Source of the DNA: Sanguinoderma infundibulare
Taxonomy: Eukaryota > Basidiomycota > Agaricomycetes > Polyporales > Polyporaceae
Direction: 5' to 3'
Assembly: GCA_032821775.1 (NCBI GenBank)
Contig: JAVLRN010000019.1
Span: forward strand, 62,001 to 126,000
Length of the DNA stretch: 64,000 bases
The notes under the pieces are model-generated. The model was not told the DNA's origin and made no database searches. It was given only the letters and a program-made list of their open reading frames with translations. The position numbers were made by a program, and so were the translations under genes. This document shows, piece after piece, positions 36,973 through 45,726 of this stretch; positions within the stretch are counted from its first letter, which is position 1, and the number at the start of each line of letters is the position of its first letter.

Positions 36973-37608
36973 CTTGTGTAGTATCAGCGTGTTACGAGGT
37001 TTGTCCCGTCGTCTGAGGGTGCTGGTGTCTGCATGCCGGTGGCGGGCGTGTTTGGGAGGTACCATGCCACCGGCATCTTGATAGGTCGGTGCATCGGCTC
37101 CCGTTGGGGCATCATGACCATGCACCGTGGGCGGGCGGGCGGGCAAGCGGGCAAGCTTGTGTGCGGTTCGAGGAGGGTTCAGATTCACAGAGTGGTGCGG
37201 CACCGACGGATGTGTGCCGATCGAAGCGTAGGAGGGGCAGCGATTTGGTCGGGCAGTCACTGACGCAGACGGGTGGGCAAAGACTCGGACTGTGAGGTTA
37301 CGTGCGTATATAGGACCGAGGGTTGGGAGAATGGGAGTGAAGCGCGCTGTCCAAGGGTTGTTGCTATGGAAATTGGTCAACACAGCGGACGTGCATGTGT
37401 ACAATGGATACTTACTGGCGGTGGCGACGGTGAGCGCGTCCCGCTTTGTCCGAGCTGAAAGGGGAACGAAAACGACAGGCTTGCCACACGTCACGGCATA
37501 TGCCGGACATAGGGTTCGGAGGATGAGCGCCCAGGGAGATGATCGCAAGATCGCGTGCGCTCGCGTGGCAAGTTGAGCAGAAAACACGGGTCTGAGTCCC
37601 ATGGAGCA

Positions 37609-37704
37609 GTCGATTCATGTCCTTCCTTCGTGCATCTCTCCCCGCTCGCTCCACCGCACGTCCCTCGATCGTGTCTCGTCTCCGTCGGCGCTTGCCGCTC
37701 CCTT
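37609..37704 (+). pseudogene. MCR1 5'-end plus 3'-flank relic (copy 2)
   Basis: Identical to 25594-25689, at the end of the second unit. Confidence 0.7.
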
Positions 37705-38487
37705 AAGGTGGACCATCCTTAACGCTTGGACTCGGACATCGAGGGTGAGGAGTTTCTCATCGATCTTTGTAAACTGTGCTGAGTCGTGCTCTCAGTGGAC
37801 CATCCTCACAGTCAGAATCTTTTCATTCTCAAAGGCAGTGGGAGACAAATGGAATGCGTATCTGGACCTGCTATCGAAGGACATTCGCGGATCATCAAAG
37901 AGACATTGCATTCGTACGTCGCCCTCCTTTTCTCTCCGCTCTTCCAAGTCCCATCTGCTCAAGCGAGGTCCAAACCAATCCTCCTCGTGGTTGTTGACCT
38001 AATTCAGCTTGTTCAGTCTTCAATCCCGAGGTTCGAGTTGGCTAGTTTTAGCAGCCCCGCCGGGAGGACACATCACTCTGCGGTCCTACAGGCTGTTGCC
38101 TGCATAGGCGGACTTGTAGACCTAATCCGGATAGAGGCCTTGTGCTTTGTGGGACGGACATCTCGCGCTGTGAGTCATTCGCAGCTTTTTCATCTCAACA
38201 CCCTTCCCGGTTCGCTGAACCTCCGTTATCGTCGGAATGTGCAGTTCAGTTTCATCTCAGGAGGTGGTTGACGGCTTATGTTGCGCCACCACGTAGGACG
38301 ATGACTGACGTCGCCAGTGGCAGGTGGCAGAGGTGAGCCGGGCACCAGTTTCGCCGTAGACCATCGCCTATTACTGTAACTGGTGCCTGGACCGATCGCG
38401 CTCGCTGATATAATTAGGCAGGGACTCTGCGCCCATTCGGCCTTCACCCCACCAAAGCTGTTTCTGAACCCCAGCCTTCCATGTGCC

Positions 38488-39926
38488 ATGTCCTTCGATA
38501 TTTCCACCCCAGCAGGCAGCCGCTATGTCGAGGCCAACGCGCTTGCACTCCACATTACCCAGTTTTTCGCAGCCGACCTGCAGTACGTCGCGCTCGAGGT
38601 CGCGCTGTTGAGTGTCCTGTTAGGTGCGTGCCTGCTTCTCCGACATTTACTTCGGCTAACACCTTCTCATCGTGGTGATGATAGGTATCCTCACGGCACT
38701 CGTACTGGTGGCCATATCCTTCTTGCTGTATGTGCACGACCTTCCTTTCGAGCGAAAATCCTTCAGTTCACAGAGTGCTGCAGCGGAAACAGACTCAGGC
38801 AAACCCCGGGACGAGTGCTCCTTCTGAGCACCCTGCTGCTCTACGCCTCAACGACGATATGGATGGCCGCAAGAGGGTGGTACATTGCCAGCGCAGGTCG
38901 AGCCGTCTCCGGCGCGCGAGATGGCCTATTTGTCAAGTCATACACAGATGCCGACGTCGAGGAGCTTAGTCGGCGGGTGGCGACGCAGTCGATGATCATG
39001 ACGATGGCTCTGGGCTTCAATGTGAGTCGGCTTCTGAGTGCTGCCTTTCGTCCTGGTATCTCAGCTGATATCACGGACTAGGTTGTGTTGGGCGACAGCA
39101 TTGTATGGTGGCGAGCATGCGCCGTGTGGCGGAACAGGGTGGTATACTATGTGGGGATAGTGCTCGTCGTGCTCACACTCGGTACGTCGTGATTAGACTA
39201 GTCCCCCCGTAATATATGTCATTCGCTTACACGTCTCGGCCAGGATTTGGGATCACATCCATCGTGCTGGGGGATCGCAAATGTCCTTGCCATCAATGTC
39301 CGTGTCTCTTTCCGAACTACATCTTCCAGGCGGGCACATTCTCGAAAATCACGGCGGTGCTGTCACTGTCGACGAACGCGCTAGCTACATTCATAATCGC
39401 GTACGAAGCCTGGTGTGCATTCATTTGGTTGGGTATTGAATAATGGTTATGGCTAAGACCAGAGTTCGACAGGCAACGTTGGACACTGTTACGTGGAAGC
39501 TTCGGTGGCAAACCTGGAGCAAGGGCTGCGAAGGTGCTCGTCTTATTAATCGAATCGGGTGCAGTATACTGCATTTTACTAGTGCGTTTTTTAAGCTTCA
39601 TTGTAGGTCACGAATATTCATCACCGCCGCCATAGATCCTGCTCGTGCTCTACGAACTCGGACCGGCCCAACCGGACACCCCGTTGCACCCCGATCAAAA
39701 AGGGCTTCTTCGAGCGGAGGCAAACTACACATTTGGCTGCTTCGTACCCATTGTGGTGAGTTCTCCGTCGAGACTTGTATGTAAACTCTAAGCTCACTAC
39801 ACGATGCATTAGGCCATCTATCCTATGCTCATCATTGTGCTCGTCGCGGTCAATTTCTCTCCGATAGAGAATGATCTGACGCGGACCTTCCAGAGCGACT
39901 GGCCTGACATCGCGACAGTGCCCTGA
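38488..39926 (+). CDS. Multi-pass membrane protein, copy 3 (type B)
   Basis: As far as I can read it, sequence-identical to the copy at 26473-27911, which points to a very recent duplication. Gene model and uncertainty as for the first copy. Confidence 0.58.
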
Positions 39927-40107
39927 CTGTGGATGCACATTGGATGCCGTCATCCGGAAATTGGCATGCTCCAACATCCAAGACGAATGAGTCCGGGTTT
40001 ACCCAGGTACATCGTCGCTGTCAGCCTTCCGTGGCCTCCGTCTGGCATCTCCTGTAACGACCGTCGTCCACCAAAACGCAACGCCCTTTCAGCCCGATGA
40101 CACATAG

Positions 40108-41016
40108 ATCACGATCGACGTTCTGCGCGCGATCTCCCAGCAAATCGGGAACGAGGGTGCTACTTCGGCGGTCTCTCTCACGGACACCCAGTCGTTCCAC
40201 AGCAGCACCATCGACAGAATCCTCAACGCGTTCCTCAACGCGGGATTGCTCTGCAGCCTCATCACGTCCAGGATGAGCCTATGGGTCAAGCAGTGGCTGC
40301 GCGAGTACGTCCTGGACGAGCCCTCCCTCCCGCGCAGCCGCGAGCGCGTCCGCCTGTCCCGGCACCATGGCCTGCGCATGTGGAACATTCGAGGGATCGT
40401 CGCCTGCATCTCCATCCTGCTCCAGCTCAGCGTGCTGCTGTTCTCCACCAGCGTCGTCATGCTCGCATGCAAGCTGAACGCGCCCCTTGCCTGGGTCCTC
40501 CTCGGCCTCAACGGCGTGTGGTGGGCGGCGACGTGGGGTTCGGCGCTCTGCCCGACGTTCTCGCCGCACGCGCCGTTCAAGTCGCCGCTCTCGCGCGCGC
40601 TCTTCCGCGTGGCGTACAACCTGCGGCGCGTGCTCGACCCGCGGCTGCCACGCGTCTTCAGCAAGTCGCGGGTGGGCGAGTTCCGCACGTTGGAGAAGCG
40701 GGAGCTGGACGAGACGGCGCGGCACCAGGCGAGGCTGGAGCTCGAGGCGCTGACGTTTGCCAACCGCGAGTTCTGGGGGAGCGGGGAGCGGCGGCGGCGG
40801 ATCAACGAGTGCTTCAGGGAGGTGGGCGACAAGGGGCGGGCGTTGAAGCACGTCGAGCGGATCCTGCGGGCGCACTACGGGACGAAGACGGGCGAGGACA
40901 CGTTCGAGAAGCGGGGTGTGCACGGGCTGCAGACGCAGAACGAGGCCGCGAGGCAGTTGATGCGGATCTGCTGCGACATTGCGGTGGAGCACGATGGGGA
41001 GAAGGCTTGGTGGTAG
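40108..41016 (+). pseudogene. DUF6535 membrane protein, copy 3 (type B), truncated
   Basis: Paralogue of 16078-17253 with several substitutions. A TAG at 41014-41016 (after EKAWW, where copy 1 reads EKARRQER) ends the frame about 79 codons early. DNA similarity goes on to about 41108 without the tail of copy 1. Probably non-functional or encoding a shortened protein. Confidence 0.65.
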
Positions 41017-41108
41017 GAGAGGTACCAGATCTTCGATGAGGTGTCGAGAAGGGCGGAGGATCATTTGAGTCGGATCTTGCGTGAGAGGGCGGAGGCGTTT
41101 GCGAGGGG

Positions 41109-41550
41109 GTGTTTGGACGAGCTCAGCAGACCGGAAGCGAGGAGGCAGTCTTCGATGGACTTTGAGATGATGGTTACTGCGGTATGATTCACGTGCTCTG
41201 GTCTGATCAGTATTCGTATCGTGGACTCTCCCTTGACTCGTCGTATGTACTACTTCCTGCGGACCAATCACCAACGCCATGATGATAACGTATGTTCCTG
41301 TTTGCGAGCTTTGGCCACAATTCATATTGCCGATAAATGGAGACTTTAATTATGCATGCTGCATTACCCTTGCCGCACGTCGTTCGGAAGTTCCTCAAGG
41401 TTGGAGGGGAGGCGAAGAATATAGCCCCGGGATCCAAGCTCCGAGTCAGGTTACTAAGTACCGCGAGGATAGGATAGCCGCCCGTACCAGCAGAATTGCT
41501 TTCGTTGCGACGGTCATGCGATGACGATACCAATCTCCCTCCACCCACGC
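41109..41550. other. Intergenic after the tandem array
   Basis: Unique sequence following the end of repeat similarity. No gene seen. Confidence 0.4.
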
Positions 41551-42147
41551 GTCCTTCACACTTCCCGGTCTCGCGCCCTTCTCGCGGTGCAAAAATCTGT
41601 GGGCGCTCGAGATCCCTCTCGCGCACATCGACCAGGAGACGATCGCCGCCGCGCTCGCCGGCAAGCCCACGCGCCGCGGCATCCCCCCCCTCCGTCGAGT
41701 CGACCTCGCCAATTTCGACAGACGAAGACCAGCAAAAGCGCACAGAAGGCTGCGTATCCATGCTGAACTGCCTCACTGTCGGCCATGCGCGGATCGGCGA
41801 GGCGCATGTGCAAGGGGTGACCGCCGCTCTCTCGGAGGTGGTTCCCGCCGCTCTCTCGGAGGTGATTCCCGTACCTCGACGGCGCGCTGTCCTCCCTCAT
41901 GGCGTACGTCGGCGAAGACCCGGCGGTGATTCTCGCGGCAGGATTCGAGAGCGCGGAAGACTTGCACGAGGTGAATACCTTTTGGCGCGCGGTCGGCGAT
42001 GGCATCTCGAGCTTTGCGCTGGTGCGGGAACAGGAGCAGCGAACGGCGGCAACAGGACTTGAGCTTCAGTGCAGGCGTAATGAAGGCAGCCACGGGGGTT
42101 TGAAGGAGGCTGAGGTGAGCGCGGACATAGCGGTGGCGGGATCGTAG
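41551..42147 (+). pseudogene. F-box-type protein relic
   Basis: Fragments in shifting plus-strand frames: LPGLAPFSRCKNLWALEIPL and ETIAAALAGKPTRRGIPPLR early, then YVGEDPAVILAAGFESAEDL and RAVGDGISSFALVREQEQ, ending at a TAG. The last part resembles the C-terminus of the F-box-type frame at 56046-57043 (VGDTVQGFATVREQERLW). A 9-codon direct repeat (AALSEVVP/AALSEVIP) lies between them. Frame changes make it a decayed gene. Confidence 0.5.
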
Positions 42148-42249
42148 GCCACAACCTTGACATTTGACATTTGCTCACTATAAACCATAGTGGTTGTCGC
42201 CCTCTTTACCGCATCCGCTGCCTCCGCCCGCATGCTCTCCTCCGATAGT

Positions 42250-42745
42250 CATAGAGCCTTTGTCCCTTTTATCATCATATCCACGAGAGCCCCGAATGCT
42301 ATTAGCACGTTTCGATACAAAACCCTCTCGTCGAGACCCACAACATTCTACGCCTCCGAGTCTTCAGCGGTCGACAACACCTCCAGAGACCTCGACAGCC
42401 TGGCAACGCGAGACCCGAAGGGGACAACAGAGTGATCTCGACGATGAGAAGCGCGGGATGCGTGGAGAGTACGTGCCCGGATCGACACAGTTCCCAAAAC
42501 ACTCCTCTACGGGCAACTCCGGGTGGGGGACGTTCAAGCAGAAACTGGTGATTGGGAATGGCAGAAGCAGGCTGGTCCACAAATTGTATAACTGGGTAAC
42601 AACGGGGAGATAATCAATTAAATGGGTCAACTCACGGCAACACGGAGGACTCACCACGACCTCATGGAGGGAAGCGATAGGGGCGGTGTGGTAGTCGAGG
42701 GTAATACGGAATTCGCGTAGGGACGCCCACGCTTGCCGTAGCGGT
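42250..42745 (-). pseudogene. Inverted partial copy of the 3' end of the 57716-59137 F-box gene
   Basis: The minus strand aligns closely with about 58735-59220, including the exon reading LWTSLLLPFPITSFCLNVPH and the flanking intron. The intron acceptor TATAG of the intact gene reads TATACA here, and the C-terminal frame is shifted. At about 42745 it is joined to the left inverted-repeat arm, making a chimera of two F-box genes. Confidence 0.75.
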
Positions 42746-43197
42746 CCTCATTGTATGTCCAGGCCTCCGAGTAGACGAATGTGGCGAACGAAGGAAGTGT
42801 CTGCCAGATCTTCTTTAGGACAGCGTTCGGCTGTTTATCGCAAAGCTCTTGAGATCTTCTGCACCAAAAAAGCAGCATATAAGAGTGAGTACCGCCAGCG
42901 GGAGTGGGGCGGCCATGGTGGTTGGGAACAAGATGGTCACGTTTGCTGCCACAGCCAATCATAACGTCGTCAAAAGTCTCGGCCCGGATATCCGAGCACT
43001 GCCTCAGTGACCACTGTGGGGCCGACAGTTTGATTGAACTTGTTTGCTTCTGACACGATCGGGAGCCATCGGTATGCTTATATATCCTGTGCGACATTGG
43101 CATCACATCCGCCCATTGACTACATATATGACGACAATCAAATCGATATTGACAAAGGCGTGGCGCATCAAACACGCGCAATCCCTACAACCAGGAG

Positions 43198-44331
43198 TCA
43201 AGACAACCAGAAGTCAAGCCACCGGAAGTCGACACCGCTCTCGTGGCAAGCGGTGGGGAATCCAAGCAATTGGTTCTTGATCGCGACTGTCCCGGGGTGG
43301 AATGCTATCTCAGTGAGTGCGATCTTGCGTTGTTTCACCCGCTCCAGCAAGCGCGTCAGCCCGGCTTTGTAGGGGAAGGACTCATCTGCGGGGGAGGCTA
43401 TGATCGTGAGGGATTTCAGAGTCGCAGGGAGGCGGAAGAAGAGCTGGTCGGTGAACGTGGTGAGAACGACTTTGAGGCGCTCCAGCTCGGGGGTGCGCAG
43501 GACGAGGTCGTCCATGAATGGGCGTTCCGGCTCCCACGGCAGGCTCCACATGCGGAATTCCCGCAGGCCGGGGTTGACGTCGGAAAGCAGAGCCTCAGCG
43601 ATCGCAGCGCCGGCCAAGTCTAGCGATAGGAAGTACGAGAGAGAGATCGAAAGAACTCGGACGTGCCGTGCGGACACTGCGTGGCGGATGAACTTGACAA
43701 TGCTGGTGAGGCATCTTTCGGTGCAGGCGTGGATATCGACCGTCCGAACCGTCAGCGGGAGCTTGATCTCCACGCCGTCCCAGGAGTTCACCTTCTTGAT
43801 AGGGTCGTCGAAGTGAATCGTTGCCTTCTCGAGATTCGGAAAAGAGTGTATCGTGCCGAGGAATTTCGGTGGTTGGTGTCCGCGCAGAGTGAGCTCCTTC
43901 ACGTGATGGATGGCGGGAGCACGACAGAAGGTGACCTGGGCAGGCTGCTTGCGATGCTTCAAAGACGACTCCAGGCTCAGGAGGGAGCCGACGGGGACAT
44001 CATGCATCCAGTCGACGAGGTCAGCCTGGAGGCGGGCCACGCCTTCGACGGTGAGCGAGAAGTGGCGGAGCAAGGAGCGGAGGTGAGGAGAGCTGCGCAT
44101 AGTGCGGGCGAAGAGGATGGCGCGAACATTGCGCGAGGGATTGGACATGATGGTTACGGAGACCCTTTTGTAGAGGACGAGCTGGGCTGGGGTGGTCCAT
44201 TGGCGGCAGACCAGCGCAGAGGAGGCCCACGTTCCGGCTCCCGGTTTGTACCAATGTTTGACGTCCTCGCCAAGTTGTCCCTCCACCAGTTCGAAGATGA
44301 GACGAAGGACGTCGTGGTTGAGCCTGGGCAT
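43198..44331 (-). CDS. F-box protein, paralogue 1 (left arm)
   Basis: Single-exon gene of 377 residues. It begins MPRLNHDVLRLIFELVEGQ, an F-box-like helix, followed by WASSALVCRQWTTPAQLVLY, which is the second half of the F-box motif. The rest is a leucine-patterned repeat region without cysteine clusters, as in basidiomycete F-box/LRR-like proteins. Highly similar to 53098-54222 and 50017-51165. The 5' leader contains a TATA-like string (TATAAG) and a probable leader intron ending just before the ATG, shared by all three paralogues. Probably an SCF ubiquitin-ligase substrate adaptor; target unknown. Confidence 0.88.
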   Translation of the reverse strand: MPRLNHDVLRLIFELVEGQLGEDVKHWYKPGAGTWASSALVCRQWTTPAQLVLYKRVSVTIMSNPSRNVRAILFARTMRSSPHLRSLLRHFSLTVEGVARLQADLVDWMHDVPVGSLLSLESSLKHRKQPAQVTFCRAPAIHHVKELTLRGHQPPKFLGTIHSFPNLEKATIHFDDPIKKVNSWDGVEIKLPLTVRTVDIHACTERCLTSIVKFIRHAVSARHVRVLSISLSYFLSLDLAGAAIAEALLSDVNPGLREFRMWSLPWEPERPFMDDLVLRTPELERLKVVLTTFTDQLFFRLPATLKSLTIIASPADESFPYKAGLTRLLERVKQRKIALTEIAFHPGTVAIKNQLLGFPTACHESGVDFRWLDFWLS

Positions 44332-44660
44332 TGTCGCAGAGCCAGCTGAACCATTAATGGTCAGCTCCTAGAATATTATCGGCAGATAAGATCAGACGAC
44401 ATACCTGGTTTGGTGGAGTACTGAATGAGCGTACAAAGATGAGTTGCAGGTTTGCTCTCAGCGCCCCGTGGTTGTACTTATATGCTGTAGGCACCTTCAG
44501 CGCTTAATAGAAGCCACAAACGTCGTCAACGACCACAATCGTACTTCGAATCAGCGGTCAAAGCTGTGGAGCTCGGAGCTCACGACACCGCCGCCTGAAC
44601 AATGTCCATCTATTGTTTGCTCTATGTGTACATTCTTGTCTGACATCGATCTTTCTTCAG
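44332..44660. promoter_or_regulatory. Shared promoter between two divergent F-box genes (left arm)
   Basis: Mirror image of 52769-53097. It holds the TATAAG box and leader intron of the minus-strand F-box gene and the region upstream of the plus-strand F-box-like relic. Confidence 0.5.
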
Positions 44661-45586
44661 AATCCTGAACGACGACGTCCTGCGGCGGTTCTTTGAAGCC
44701 CTCCATGGTCTCAAAGCCCATCTCTGTTTTGCCGTGCCACTTGTCTGTCGACAGTGGACTGCCCGTGGACAAGCGGTCCCATGTCAGTCCGTCGTTCTCC
44801 TGGTTACCGACGATCCCGATCACGCTGCGGACCGATCTGCGAGACTCTTTGCTCGTAGAGTCGGAACGTGCCCCGCGCCCCTCAATTCGACACCAAGTTT
44901 CCGTCACCATTATGAACGACTCCGCTACTCAACCTTTCCACTGGATAGATCGCGTGCGATTAGAAGCGCTGCTCAGCTTCCTTCTCTGTTGGGACGCTGG
45001 AGTTCTCTCCGAGTTGTTTCAAAACATTTTATTCTAATCACCGGCTGTCCGCGGGGCGCGATTCATCAGTCCTTGGAAGGGGAACATCGTGATGGACAAG
45101 CATACAAGCACATTGAAGTTCTCTTCCAACGCTTTCCACGCACGCTCTGTAAAGGAGCTGGGGGTGGTGGTTGCCGGCTAGGCCGGCTGGTGAGCCTACA
45201 CGCGTCGCAAGTGCGTTAGATCCCGTTCTATAGCAGGAGAAACACAGACGTAGCGACGACAGATGGTAGTAGACCGAAGAACATATCTAGCGCTAGTCTG
45301 AGTAAAACCTATCTAACCCTAACCCTACTGTATCAGCCCTTACACGCTCAAAACACTCGAACTGGCTCAGAACGACCTAGGTGTCAATTTAGGGCATGAA
45401 GAGGCTCTGATAGACTACATCAGACGTGCCACGGAGATGAAGTTTCGAGTCCCTTTTCAGATCCGGCGTCGGACGCGCCGTACGCGCCGTACTTATGTGT
45501 TTACTAGTACAGATAGTGTAGAGTCCCGAATAATCACATTGTTACGGAAGAAGTGTATCCTTGTGACGACTTGTGCGTTCTCGTAG
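44661..45586 (+). pseudogene. F-box-like gene interrupted by a small element (left arm)
   Basis: The frame begins after an acceptor (TTCTTCAG) with ILNDDVLRRFFEALHGLKAH and PLVCRQWTARGQAV, an F-box motif, and stays open to 45147. A 197-bp element then interrupts it. Counting the element and one 5-bp target duplication out, the frame rejoins exactly and runs to a TAG at 45584-45586. The mirror copy (52078-52768) lacks the element but has its own defects. Confidence 0.7.
45148..45344. mobile_element. MITE-like element, 197 bp
   Basis: The ends are short imperfect inverted repeats, TGTAAAGG and CCCTTACA. It is flanked by a 5-bp direct repeat CGCTC (45143-45147 and 45345-45349). The mirror position in the right arm has only a single such site and no insert. 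It contains CTAACCCTAACCCTAC near its right end and no coding capacity. This is the signature of a non-autonomous DNA transposon insertion. Confidence 0.72.
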
Positions 45587-45726
45587 ATAACACAATCATG
45601 CACATACATGTCAGGACGTTTCAATGTTTTGGATGGGGGAATGGTTGGCTCAAGCCAGACGCGACCAATAACGCGTTACGTCACGCGTCGGTGACTCTAT
45701 TAGCGCCTCATCCGGTGTCACGCTGA

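Larger units (their letters stand above)
25706..37720. repeat. 12-kb tandem unit, copy 2 (hybrid)
   Basis: Second unit, 12,015 bp. Its first part (to 28435) matches copy 3 and its remainder (from 28502) matches copy 1, so the locus at its start is a B/A hybrid. The left edge was placed where similarity to copy 1 starts. Confidence 0.93.
37721..41108. repeat. 12-kb tandem unit, partial copy 3
   Basis: Only the first 3.4 kb of the unit, i.e. the membrane-gene locus, type B. It matches copy 2 until about 40516, then accumulates substitutions and stops resembling copies 1 and 2 at about 41108. Confidence 0.9.

Noticed and set aside
13688..41108. Autonomous transposon encoding its own transposase or reverse transcriptase as the cause of the tandem array
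   Set aside because: No transposase, integrase or reverse transcriptase motif was found in any frame of the unit, and the crossover pattern already explains the tandem copies.
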